25,895 bases of DNA, from assembly GCA_024405255.1 (NCBI GenBank), contig JAKSOY010000032.1, positions 1-25,895 on the forward strand. Direction: 5' to 3'. Source of the stretch: Kiritimatiellia bacterium. Lineage in GTDB: Bacteria; Verrucomicrobiota; Kiritimatiellia; RFP12; UBA1067. The notes under the pieces were generated by a model. That model worked only from the letters and a program-made list of their open reading frames with translations. It was not told where the DNA came from and did no database searches. Each line of letters starts with the position of its first letter. Positions within the stretch are counted from its first letter, which is position 1. The position numbers and the translations under genes were made by a program. This document shows, one piece after another, positions 1 through 7,008 of the stretch.

Positions 1-104
1 GATTGTGGCCGGACTTCTGATGTCCATACACCCACCACGGCAAGCATAACCCGCAACGCGACAACCGCAATGCAAATCAGAATCTGCCAAGGTTCTGGTC
101 TCAT
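1..104 (-). CDS. N-terminal part of a small membrane protein (runs off the window)
   Basis: An open frame of 34 codons starts with ATG at 104 (minus strand) and continues without a stop to the window edge. The start is supported by a GGAGG-type ribosome binding site at 117-113, about 8 bases upstream. The visible protein begins MRPEPWQ and continues with a hydrophobic stretch at roughly residues 7-27 interrupted by one Arg, which fits a membrane anchor or uncleaved signal sequence. No family can be recognised from this fragment. Its ribosome binding site lies partly in a small hairpin (108-130). The gene reads away from the adjacent insertion-sequence remnant. It could be a chance open frame, but the good binding site argues against that. 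Confidence 0.5.
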   Translation of the reverse strand, partial: MRPEPWQILICIAVVALRVMLAVVGVWTSEVRPQ

Positions 105-107
105 GTC

Positions 108-130
108 ATTCTCCTCCAAATAAGGAGAAT
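108..130 (-). promoter_or_regulatory. Hairpin overlapping the ribosome binding site of the minus-strand gene
   Basis: An exact 8-bp inverted repeat (ATTCTCCT at 108-115, AGGAGAAT at 123-130) has a 7-base spacer. In the minus-strand transcript the downstream arm contains part of the GGAGG ribosome binding site of the gene starting at 104. Folding could therefore limit translation, or the repeat could be a protein-binding site. The regulatory role is inference. Confidence 0.35.
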
Positions 131-157
131 ACAAACTCACCGAAAAAGGTTTACATC

Positions 158-173
158 GTCGGTCGTGTTAAAC
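158..173 (+). repeat. Left terminal inverted repeat of the IS5-type element
   Basis: GTCGGTCGTGTTAAAC; it matches the reverse complement of 1078-1093 with one mismatch (G/A at the eighth base). It lies immediately outside the truncated transposase region. Confidence 0.65.
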
Positions 174-275
174 TCTTTTATTGCGACGTAATGTAGTATA
201 AACATCTAATTCTTTTAAATATTTTGAATTAAAGCTTGACTTCCTCAGGTCGATTTTGACATGGTATACGCATAA

Positions 276-1056
276 CGGCGCACGCGCGTCGGGGAGACCG
301 GCGTCATGGAGATGCTGAAGGAATCCGTCGCGTCCGCCGTGCGGAGCAAGGTCGCGAGGAGGAGCGACTTCGAGAGGGTCAACGTCGACACGACCGTGCA
401 GGAGAAGAACGTCCGCTTTTCAACCGACGCGCGCACGCTGGACCGCGCGCGAGCGCGTCGCCGTCGGGAAGGAGCTGGGCATCCGCTTCAGGCGCACCTA
501 CGTGCGCAAGGGCAAGACGATGCTGCGCAGGCACTCGGGGTATGTGAAGGCCGACTTCGTGACTGCCTCGCGGACGAACTGGGTGCTCGGCGCGATGGCG
601 CTCCCGGGAAACCCCTACGACGGCAACACGCTCACGGAGGTCCTGGCCCAGGCCGAGACGGTCTGCGGCTCCAAGCCGAAGCATGCATACTGCGACCTCG
701 GCTATCGCGGGCACGACTACAAGGGCGAGGTCGACGTCCAGGTCGTCAACCGGTTCCGCAAGCACAAGCCCCGCGCGCTGTTGAGGTGGTGGAAGAGGAG
801 AAGCGCGATCGAGCCCGTCATCGGGCATGTCAAGAGCGACCACGGGATGGACAGGAACATGCTCGCCGGGGCGATGGGCGACAAGATCAACGCCATGCTT
901 GCGGGCGTCGGCTTCAACCTGGTGAAACTCATGAGGGGCCTCAGGCGTCTCTTTTTGTGCCTGCGCACGGAGGCCTGCGGATTCGCGGAATTCCTGTCGG
1001 CATTCCCTCGCTTCTGCCTATACGGCGCATGCCAGCCCGGGCACCCGTGTGCCTGA
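276..1056 (+). pseudogene. IS5-family DDE transposase, truncated and frameshifted
   Basis: The first part (276 to about 450) reads through GETGVMEMLKES to VNVDTTVQEKN, which carries the first catalytic Asp of IS5-type transposases. Reading then has to move to another frame, which continues ERVAVGKELGIRFRRTYVRKGK and ends at 1056. The join lies in a CGCGCGCG run near 443-452 and is explained by loss of one CG dinucleotide. The second part contains ALPGNPYDGNTL, CDLGYRGHDY (second Asp) and RRSAIEPVIGHVKSDHGMDRN (catalytic Glu). Compared with family knowledge, the roughly 80-100 residues normally found between the RHSGY region and the LPGNPYDG region are missing near 550-570, and the N-terminal domain before GETG is absent (an in-frame stop sits at 273-275). 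There are thus at least three lesions and the gene is dead. Confidence 0.8.
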
Positions 1057-1077
1057 ACGTCGGTTTGCGTAAACAGG

Positions 1078-1093
1078 GTTTAACATGACCGAC
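1078..1093 (-). repeat. Right terminal inverted repeat of the IS5-type element
   Basis: GTTTAACATGACCGAC; it pairs with 158-173. It directly abuts a copy of the motif repeated upstream of the DUF4143 gene (1094-1121). Confidence 0.65.
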
Positions 1094-1174
1094 TAAATAT
1101 TCTGACCCGCCTAAATGTGATGTCGTTTATTGAGGGTGAAGTTGGATTGTGAGGGGCTGGAGGAATTTAAGGCA

Positions 1175-1211
1175 CCTTCACGAAATTGACAAAATGTCAT
1201 TTTCGTGAAGG
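1175..1211. repeat. 37-bp near-perfect palindrome
   Basis: The 17-base arms are CCTTCACGAAATTGACA (1175-1191) and TGTCATTTTCGTGAAGG (1195-1211). They pair at 16 of 17 positions around an AAA centre. No T-run follows, so it is not an ordinary intrinsic terminator. It could be an operator for a dimeric regulator, a structured RNA or a small mobile-element end. Confidence 0.6.
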
Positions 1212-1370
1212 TCTGCTCTTGCGGTTCGGGAGGAAATGTTGTACGCTTTCCTTATTGAACGGATGGAGAATCCAAGTGGAGCGTTCGAAAGATCGTGATC
1301 CGAAACGAGTTTGGCTGACTGGCGGGGGAACTGGAAAACTGTTAAAAATTAAAGTTTGAAACCTTTGAAT

Positions 1371-1454
1371 AACCAGCCAAAATGTGGTGGTTAAGAGTTT
1401 TATAACCCGCCAAAATGTGGTGAAATTAAATATTCTAACCCGCCAAAATGTGAT
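1371..1454 (+). repeat. Three copies of an AACCCGCCAAAATGTG motif spaced exactly 33 bp apart
   Basis: The copies start at 1371 (AACCAGCCAAAATGTGG), 1404 (AACCCGCCAAAATGTGG) and 1437 (AACCCGCCAAAATGTGA). The 16-19 bp cores are nearly identical while the 14-17 bp spacers differ. The array ends 7 bp before the -35 box of the DUF4143 gene. A fourth, more distant copy lies at 1104-1121. The spacing is close to three helical turns, which suggests a regulatory binding array. Repeats this short with such short spacers do not fit a CRISPR. Confidence 0.65.
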
Positions 1455-1460
1455 TCGTTC

Positions 1461-1489
1461 TTGATGTTTGCGGAATCATTTGTTATAAT
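1461..1489 (+). promoter_or_regulatory. Sigma-70-type promoter of the DUF4143 ATPase gene
   Basis: TTGATG at 1461-1466 and a consensus TATAAT at 1484-1489 are separated by 17 bp. Transcription would start near 1496, leaving a short leader before the GTG start at 1516. The third motif copy (1437-1454) sits just upstream of the -35 box, so a protein bound there could activate or repress. Confidence 0.65.
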
Positions 1490-1515
1490 GATAGTAGCTT
1501 TTTAGGAGAATTAGC

Positions 1516-2886
1516 GTGAAAAGAAAGATATATTCTCGTTTACTTGAATGGAAACGGAATGAGGCGGGCGAATGTGCGCTGCTGATTGACGGCGCTCGTC
1601 GCGTCGGCAAGAGCTATATTGCTGAAGAATTTGCCAAGAACGAGTATCGGTCATATTTGCTTGTCAATTTTGCCAAGGCGTCGGGAGCCGTGAAGAATCT
1701 GTTCAGCGAGTATCAAGAACAGCTGGATCTGCTTTTCTTGAAACTGTGCGAGGTTTATGGCGTTCGTTTGTATCCAGGGGAAAGTCTGGTGATTTTTGAC
1801 GAGGTTCAGGATTGCCCGAAAGCGCGCGAGTCGATTAAGCATTTGGTTGCCGACGGACGATATCATTATCTGGAGACCGGTTCACTTGTGTCGATCAACG
1901 AGAATGTCGAAAAAATCGTCATTCCATCCGAGGAAGAACGGGTTAAAATGTACCCGATGGATTTTGAAGAGTTCCTTTGGGCTCTGGGAGATGAAATGAC
2001 GATGGAATTCATCCGTGATCATTTTATCTCGCGGGATGCGATGGGACCGGCATTGCATCGAAAGTGCATGGACTATTTCCGTCAATATCTGGTTGTCGGG
2101 GGCATGCCTCAGGCGGTTGAGGCATTTGCCGAGAAACGCGATCTCGGTCGCGTGGATCGAATCAAACGCCGGATTTTGCAGCTTTATCGGGAGGATGTTC
2201 AGAAACATGCGGGACGATATGCGCTGAAAACGCTGCTCGTCTTTGACGGTATCCCTTCGCAGCTGTCGCGGCATGAGAAGAAGTTTCGCCTTTCAACACT
2301 CGCCGCTGGAGCCCGTGTGCGCGAATATGAAGATGCATTCATTTGGTTGCGCGAGGCGATGGTTGTAAATGTGTGTTTCCGTTCGACCGAACCGAGTTTG
2401 GGACTGGCGCTCAATACGGACAGTTCGACGCTGAAGTGTTACCTGGGTGATACGGGACTGCTCGTTTCTCTGGCTTTTACCGAAAGCCAGATTGCTTCCG
2501 AACAGATTCATGCACGATTGCTGATGGATGCATTGGAAATCAACAAGGGCATGTTGGTTGAGAATATTGTCGCACAGATGTTAAAGGCGAACGGATACGA
2601 GTTGTTTTTCTTTTCGAGCAGCAATCAGGCGGAAAAGTCTGACCGCATGGAAATCGATTTCCTCATTCCAAGAGGGGCAATAGGTCGAAGACACAACATC
2701 TTGCCGATTGAAGTCAAATCGTCAAAGCGCTACGACCATACATCGTTAAACAAATTCCGTACCAAGTATGGAACGCATCTGTCCGAGCCGCTTGTGCTTC
2801 ATACGAAGGATGTCTGTCATGATGATGGGGTCACGTATTTGCCACTTTACATGGCTTCCTGTCTTTCGCCGTCTCTGATTCGCTAA
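1516..2886 (+). CDS. AAA-type ATPase with DUF4143/PD-(D/E)XK-like C-terminus
   Basis: This 456-residue protein belongs to the widespread group of bacterial and archaeal ATPases with a C-terminal DUF4143 domain, whose cellular role is not established. A Walker A motif (GARRVGKS) lies at residues 26-33 and a Walker B motif (LVIFDEVQD) near 91-99; an ETGS motif follows. The C-terminal third has the DUF4143 signatures YLGDTGLL and EINKGMLVENIVAQ. It then has EIDFLI (about 379-384) and PIEVKSS (about 397-403), which match the acidic/Glu-x-Lys pattern of PD-(D/E)XK nuclease folds. The GTG start at 1516 is chosen because AGGAG lies 7 bases upstream and a strong promoter precedes it. The gene is clearly AT-richer than the neighbouring operon and sits beside an IS remnant, so horizontal acquisition is likely. 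It appears monocistronic. Confidence 0.85.
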   Translation: MKRKIYSRLLEWKRNEAGECALLIDGARRVGKSYIAEEFAKNEYRSYLLVNFAKASGAVKNLFSEYQEQLDLLFLKLCEVYGVRLYPGESLVIFDEVQDCPKARESIKHLVADGRYHYLETGSLVSINENVEKIVIPSEEERVKMYPMDFEEFLWALGDEMTMEFIRDHFISRDAMGPALHRKCMDYFRQYLVVGGMPQAVEAFAEKRDLGRVDRIKRRILQLYREDVQKHAGRYALKTLLVFDGIPSQLSRHEKKFRLSTLAAGARVREYEDAFIWLREAMVVNVCFRSTEPSLGLALNTDSSTLKCYLGDTGLLVSLAFTESQIASEQIHARLLMDALEINKGMLVENIVAQMLKANGYELFFFSSSNQAEKSDRMEIDFLIPRGAIGRRHNILPIEVKSSKRYDHTSLNKFRTKYGTHLSEPLVLHTKDVCHDDGVTYLPLYMASCLSPSLIR

Positions 2887-2947
2887 CATTTGCCTAATGT
2901 AGGCGTGATAAAATTAAACAATGATTTCTAACAAAGGAGAAACTCGA

Positions 2948-3937
2948 ATGGATCTGCAGAATGCTACGAATCGAATCGCCGCGCAGGGCGAACTCGTGAC
3001 GAAGATCAAGAGCGAAGTCGGCAAGGTGATCGTGGGCCAGGAGAAGCTCATCGATCGTCTTGTTCTGGCGCTCGTGACGGATGGGCACATCCTGCTTGAG
3101 GGCGTGCCGGGTCTTGCGAAGACCTTGAGCGTGAATACGCTTGCGAAGGTGCTGGGCCTTGACTTCAAGCGCATCTCGTTCACGCCGGACCTGCTGCCGG
3201 CCGATGTGGTCGGTACGCTCATCTACTCGCCGAAGACGGGCGAGTTCGCGCCGAAGAAGGGTCCGGTGTTCACGAACATGCTGCTGGCGGATGAAATCAA
3301 CCGCGCCCCGGCGAAGGTGCAGAGCGCGCTGCTCGAATCGATGCAGGAAAAGCAGGTGACGATCGGCGAACAGACGTATACGCTGCCGAAGCCGTTCCTC
3401 GTGCTGGCGACGCAGAACCCGATCGAACAGGAAGGCACGTATCCGCTGCCGGAAGCGCAGGTGGACCGTTTCATGTTCAAGTGCCTCGTGGAAACGCCGA
3501 GCCGCGCCGACGAGCGTCGCATCATGGAGCGCTTCGCGCAGCAGGCGAAGGCGCCCGAGGTGGAGACCGTGTGCAAGATGGAGGACATCCTCGCCCTCCG
3601 CGAGACGCTGAAGGAAGTCTACTGCGACGAAAAGGTCGGCGACTACATTCTCGACATCGTCTTCGCGACGCGCGAACCTGACAAGGTGAAGGGACTTGAA
3701 TCCCTCAAGGAGCAGATCCAGGTCGGCTGCTCGCCGCGTGCGACGCTCTGCCTCAACAAGGCCGCCCGCGCGAATGCGCTCCTGCACGGCCGTGCCTACG
3801 CGACGCCGCAGGATGTCAAGGAAGTCGCGCACGACGTGCTGCGCCACCGCATCCTCCTCACCTACGAGGCCGAAGCCGAGAACGTGACGAGCGACAACGT
3901 GATCGACAAGATCCTCAGCGAAATCCCCGTGCCGTAA
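2948..3937 (+). CDS. moxR: MoxR-family AAA+ ATPase
   Basis: This 329-residue protein is a canonical MoxR ATPase, a chaperone-like AAA+ enzyme that usually acts with VWA-domain proteins at the membrane. It has a Walker A motif (GVPGLAKT, residues 52-59), a Walker B motif (LLADEINRA, near 112-120) and a sensor region (ATQNPIEQEGTYPLPEAQVDRF), all typical of the family. The length is normal. ATG 2948 is preferred over the in-frame ATG at 2921 because AAGGAG lies 8 bases before it. It is the first gene of a Bat-type cluster that continues with DUF58, BatA-like and BatB-like genes. A weak TAAAAT box at 2909-2914 may belong to its promoter, but no convincing -35 box is visible. Confidence 0.93.
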   Translation: MDLQNATNRIAAQGELVTKIKSEVGKVIVGQEKLIDRLVLALVTDGHILLEGVPGLAKTLSVNTLAKVLGLDFKRISFTPDLLPADVVGTLIYSPKTGEFAPKKGPVFTNMLLADEINRAPAKVQSALLESMQEKQVTIGEQTYTLPKPFLVLATQNPIEQEGTYPLPEAQVDRFMFKCLVETPSRADERRIMERFAQQAKAPEVETVCKMEDILALRETLKEVYCDEKVGDYILDIVFATREPDKVKGLESLKEQIQVGCSPRATLCLNKAARANALLHGRAYATPQDVKEVAHDVLRHRILLTYEAEAENVTSDNVIDKILSEIPVP

Positions 3938-3974
3938 GGCCTTGAAACGTGTTAGCTGACGTAAAAGATCTCCT

Positions 3975-4004
3975 GCCCCAGGCCGTCTGTCGGACGGCCG
4001 GGGC
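3975..4004 (+). terminator. Strong GC-rich hairpin between moxR and the DUF58 gene
   Basis: GGCCGTC (3981-3987) pairs with GACGGCC (3993-3999) around a 5-base loop. The stem extends with GCCCC (3975-3979) against GGGGC (4000-4004) around a bulged A. Only a short TTTT (4013-4016) follows some distance later, so this is not a classical intrinsic terminator. It may attenuate transcription, or protect or process the mRNA between the two genes. Confidence 0.45.
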
Positions 4005-4055
4005 GGCGTGTGTTTTCGAGTCGTCCATGTGCACGCGTGAAGAGGAAACTGGAAA

Positions 4056-4973
4056 ATGGCAATTGATGTAAAAGAACTGATGGCGAAGGTGGGGAAGATC
4101 CGTATCCTCACGAATCGCCTGATCGACGATCAGTTGAGCGGCGACTACCATTCGACGTTCAAAGGACAAGGTGTCGAGTTCGACGAGGTGCGCCCTTACG
4201 TGGCGGGCGACGACGTGCGTTCGATCGACTGGAACGTGACGGCGCGCATGGGCGAACCGTTCATCAAGCGTTTCAGCGAAGAGCGCGAGCTGACCGTGCT
4301 GTTCCTTGTGGACGTTTCGGGCTCGCAGACATACGGCAGCGTGCAGCGTTCGAAGGCGGAACTCGCGGCCGAGGTGTCGTCCCTGCTGGCGCTCACGGCC
4401 ATTCGCAACCAGGACAAGATCGGACTCATCCTCTTCTCGGACAAGATCGTGAAGTACATTCCGCCGCGCAAGGGCCGCCAGAGCGTGATGCGTCTTGTGC
4501 GTGAGGTGCTCGCCGCCGAAGACGATGCGACGGGCGGTACGGACCTCGCGGGCGCGCTGCGTTTCCTCAACGGCGTGCAGAAGCGCCGCGCGGTGGTGTT
4601 TCTCGTCTCGGACTTCCTGGACCCCAAGTCGGGACGGCGTTCGCCGGACGAAGCGGCGGACTACGAAAAGCTCTTGCGCGTCGTCGCGCGCCGCCATGAT
4701 GTGGTGTGCATTCCCGTGAGCGATCCGGCCGAGGCGGAACTGCCGAATGTGGGGCTCGCAGAACTCGAAGATCCTGAAACGGGCGAACTTGTGCTCGTCG
4801 ACACGGCGGATGCGTCCGTGCGCGCGCATTTCGCCGCCGCCGCGCAGCTTGAGACGGAGCATCGCGACCGCTTCTTCGCCCGCAGCGGCATCGACAACGT
4901 GCCGGTTGCCACGGACCGTCCTTATATCCAGGCCATCCGTGCGCTCTTCAAGCGCCGCGCGAGCAAGCGATAA
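4056..4973 (+). CDS. DUF58 domain protein (VWA-like), MoxR partner
   Basis: This 305-residue protein has the DUF58 signature GVEFDEVRPYVAGDDVRSID at about 39-58, followed by WNVTAR. A VWA-like metal-site motif, LVDVSGS (84-90, DxSxS), follows. DUF58 proteins are almost always encoded next to MoxR and are taken to be its partners in assembling or activating envelope proteins. There is no signal peptide or membrane segment, so it is probably cytoplasmic. The ATG is preceded by GAGGAA about 10 bases upstream. It is separated from moxR by 118 bp carrying a strong hairpin and from the next gene by only 16 bp. Confidence 0.9.
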   Translation: MAIDVKELMAKVGKIRILTNRLIDDQLSGDYHSTFKGQGVEFDEVRPYVAGDDVRSIDWNVTARMGEPFIKRFSEERELTVLFLVDVSGSQTYGSVQRSKAELAAEVSSLLALTAIRNQDKIGLILFSDKIVKYIPPRKGRQSVMRLVREVLAAEDDATGGTDLAGALRFLNGVQKRRAVVFLVSDFLDPKSGRRSPDEAADYEKLLRVVARRHDVVCIPVSDPAEAELPNVGLAELEDPETGELVLVDTADASVRAHFAAAAQLETEHRDRFFARSGIDNVPVATDRPYIQAIRALFKRRASKR

Positions 4974-4989
4974 GCTGAGAGGTACGAAA

Positions 4990-5958
4990 ATGAAACGAAT
5001 GTTCAGGCAGTTGTTTGTCCTTGCGGTCCTTGGTTGCGGCGGAAGCGTCTTGGCCGGACAGGTGGCCGATTTGAGCCGGGACGGAATCGGATTGACGATC
5101 GAGGCCGAGCCGGAGACGGTCGACGTGGGGCGCGACTTCTTCGTGACCGTGAAGGCCGTGTCGCCTGCGGGCAAGACGGTGTCGCTGCCGGATCTGCGCG
5201 ACCGCTTCCGCGGGTTCCAGCTGGCGGAATTCTTCGATGACGTACCTGTGACGGACGCCTCGGGCAAGACGACGCGTACGACGGGCTGGCGGCTTGTGCC
5301 GGAACCGCTGGCGAAGCGCTATGCGCTCGCGCCGTTTGTGGTCAGCGAGACCGAAGGCGAAACGACGAAGACGTTCTACACGGCGCCGGTCGTGTTCACG
5401 CCGCCGGCTGCGCGCGAGAATCTGACGGGCGAGATGGAGATCGACCCGAAGCGTGATTTGCCGCCGCTCAGCTGGAAGCTCGTGGGCATTTGCGCGGCCA
5501 TCCTCGCGGGACTCGCCGCTCTGGGCGCGATTGCCTACCTTATCATCCGCAAGATCAAGCTGATGGTGAAGATCCACCGGATGAGTCCGATCGAACGGGC
5601 GCTCTACGAACTTGAGGTCCTGCTCAAGAAGGGACTCCCGGGACGCGGCTTCTACAAGGACTTCTACGTCGAGCTCACGATGGTCGTGCGCCGCTACATC
5701 GAGCGCCGCCATGCCGTACGCGCGCCGAACCTCACGACGGAGGAGTTCCTGCGTGCCGTGCAGGAGAACCCGGCGTTTTCGCGCGAGGCGATTGCCGAAC
5801 TCAAGCGGTTCCTTGAATCGGCCGACATGGTCAAGTTCGCCGGTGTCGAGGCGACGCCGGAAATGGCCGACTCTGCGACCGGCAAGGCGAAGGATTATCT
5901 GACCACCGACAATTCCAATGCCGAACTGGTGAAGAACAAAGAAGGGAAGTCAAAATGA
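4990..5958 (+). CDS. Secreted/membrane protein of the Bat cluster with DUF4381-like C-terminus
   Basis: This 322-residue protein has a signal peptide (MKRMFRQLFVLAVLGCGGSVLA), a periplasmic domain to about residue 155, and one membrane helix at about 163-187 (LVGICAAILAGLAALGAIAY). Its cytoplasmic tail, with YELEVLLKKG, FYVELTMVVRRYIERRH and TTEEFLRAV, resembles DUF4381 tails of Bat operons. The periplasmic part occupies the place BatD fills in other clusters, though it is much shorter. ATG 4990 is chosen because a signal peptide begins there; the open frame upstream overlaps the DUF58 gene. Cleavage is likely after SVLA. A lipoprotein reading at Cys16 is less likely because the lipobox is poor. 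It overlaps the next gene by 4 bp (ATGA), showing translational coupling. Confidence 0.75.
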   Translation: MKRMFRQLFVLAVLGCGGSVLAGQVADLSRDGIGLTIEAEPETVDVGRDFFVTVKAVSPAGKTVSLPDLRDRFRGFQLAEFFDDVPVTDASGKTTRTTGWRLVPEPLAKRYALAPFVVSETEGETTKTFYTAPVVFTPPAARENLTGEMEIDPKRDLPPLSWKLVGICAAILAGLAALGAIAYLIIRKIKLMVKIHRMSPIERALYELEVLLKKGLPGRGFYKDFYVELTMVVRRYIERRHAVRAPNLTTEEFLRAVQENPAFSREAIAELKRFLESADMVKFAGVEATPEMADSATGKAKDYLTTDNSNAELVKNKEGKSK

Positions 5959-6992
5959 ATTTTGCGTGGCCTCTCTGTTTCTTGCTGCAGATTCCGCTGG
6001 CCGTTGCGGCGTGGCGGATGCTGCGGCGCGGTCGCCGCACGGGTATCAAGTTTGCGCCCGTGGTGCGCCTGCCCGCGCGGACGGCCGGCTGGCGCGCGCG
6101 TGTTGCGAATTTCGCGCCGTTCCTGTTCCTCGTCGGCGCCGCGCTGCTGGTGATCGCCGCCGCGCGTCCGCGTCAGGCGCTGTCGCGCGGACAGCGTAAC
6201 GTCGAGGCGATCGCGATTGCGATGACGGTCGACGTGTCCGGTTCGATGGAAGCGCTCGACCTCACGCCGCAGAACGCGAACTACATCACGCGTCTTGACG
6301 TGGTGAAGGACATGTTCAAGAAATTCATCGAGGCGCGTCCGGACGACTTGATCGGTCTTGTCACTTTCGGCGGCTATGCCGCTTCGCGTGCACCGCTCAC
6401 GGCTGACCACGAAACGCTGCTTCACGTGCTCAAGGGCATTGAAGTGCCGAAAGTCAACTACGATGCGAATGGACGTCCCGTCGATCCGGACGAAACGATG
6501 ACGGCGATCGGCGATGGACTCGCGACCGCACTTGCGCGGTTGAAGGACGCCGAACCGAAGTCCAAGATCGTCATTCTGCTTTCGGACGGCGTTTCGAACA
6601 CGGGCGTGGTCGAACCCGATGCGGCGGCCGGTGCCGCCGAGAAGCTCGGCATCCGCGTGTACACGATCGGCGTGGGTACGAAGTCGCGCCGCACGCCGTT
6701 CAAGGCGCGTGACATGTTCGGGCGCACCTCGATCCAGTACGCCAACATGTCGTTCGACGAGTCGCAGTTGAAGTCCATCGCCGAGAAGACGCATGCGCGC
6801 TACTTCGGCGTGAACGATTCGGACGGCCTCAAGGCCGCGCTCGAGGAAATCGACTCGCTGGAAAAGACGACGCTCGACCGTACGGTCTATCAGCGCTGGA
6901 ACGAACATTTCGCGCCGTTCCTGCTGGCGGGCATGGTGCTTGTTCTCGCCGCGGTGTCTCTGCAGATGGCGGCTTCGCGCCGACTGGTGTAA
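5955..6992 (+). CDS. batA: BatA-like VWA-domain membrane protein
   Basis: This 345-residue protein has an N-terminal helix (about 4-20), a second helix near 53-69 (FAPFLFLVGAALLVIAAA), a VWA domain with a complete metal site (DVSGSM, D93/S95/S97) and ILLSDGVSNTG, and a C-terminal helix (FAPFLLAGMVLVLAAVSLQM). This is the standard BatA layout, with a periplasmic-facing VWA domain tethered at both ends. In other bacteria Bat proteins are linked to stress tolerance and envelope integrity, and they are expected to bind metal-dependent partners. The start overlaps the preceding stop (ATGA). Confidence 0.88.
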   Translation: MNFAWPLCFLLQIPLAVAAWRMLRRGRRTGIKFAPVVRLPARTAGWRARVANFAPFLFLVGAALLVIAAARPRQALSRGQRNVEAIAIAMTVDVSGSMEALDLTPQNANYITRLDVVKDMFKKFIEARPDDLIGLVTFGGYAASRAPLTADHETLLHVLKGIEVPKVNYDANGRPVDPDETMTAIGDGLATALARLKDAEPKSKIVILLSDGVSNTGVVEPDAAAGAAEKLGIRVYTIGVGTKSRRTPFKARDMFGRTSIQYANMSFDESQLKSIAEKTHARYFGVNDSDGLKAALEEIDSLEKTTLDRTVYQRWNEHFAPFLLAGMVLVLAAVSLQMAASRRLV

Positions 6993-7008
6993 AAGGGGAC
7001 TGCACGAA

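Larger units (their letters stand above)
158..1093. mobile_element. Decayed IS5-family insertion sequence
   Basis: A 16-bp terminal inverted repeat brackets the transposase pseudogene: GTCGGTCGTGTTAAAC at 158-173 and GTTTAACATGACCGAC at 1078-1093 (15 of 16 positions pair). The span of about 936 bp is shorter than is usual for IS5-type elements, in line with the deletions seen in the transposase. No clear target-site duplication was found immediately outside the repeats. The stretch 174-275 is AT-rich and non-coding and replaces the expected start of the transposase gene. The element is inferred to be immobile on its own. Confidence 0.7.
1094..1515. other. Gene-free 422-bp stretch with palindrome, repeats and promoter
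   Basis: No convincing gene is present. It contains one motif copy at 1094-1121, a 37-bp palindrome at 1175-1211, three phased motif copies at 1371-1454 and a promoter at 1461-1489. A 20-codon open frame at 1236-1298 has a GGAGGAA-like site before it but is too short and featureless to call. The base composition is AT-richer than the operon downstream of 2948. Confidence 0.6.

Noticed and set aside
306..1088. 260-codon plus-strand open frame as an intact protein
   Set aside because: Only its first part is transposase; after about 450 it runs out of frame through sequence whose true reading is the frame ending at 1056, so it is a frameshift artefact.
1236..1298. 20-codon open frame after a GGAGGAA-like site
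   Set aside because: It is too short, ends at a stop with no recognisable features, and lies in a region rich in repeats and promoter elements. A translated leader is possible but cannot be supported.
1371..1454. Possible CRISPR array because of regularly spaced repeats
   Set aside because: Only three copies of a 16-19 bp core with 14-17 bp spacers are present, no cas genes are nearby, and the array sits directly before a promoter. A regulatory array fits better.
1437..1489. Riboswitch or structured leader before the DUF4143 gene
   Set aside because: The leader after the predicted start is only about 20 bases, too short for a riboswitch, and the conserved motifs lie upstream of the promoter.
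2887..2914. ACATT/AATGT inverted repeat and TAAAAT box before moxR as terminator or promoter
   Set aside because: The stem is only 5 bp, and no -35 box with acceptable spacing to the TAAAAT box was found, so neither role is supported well enough to list separately.
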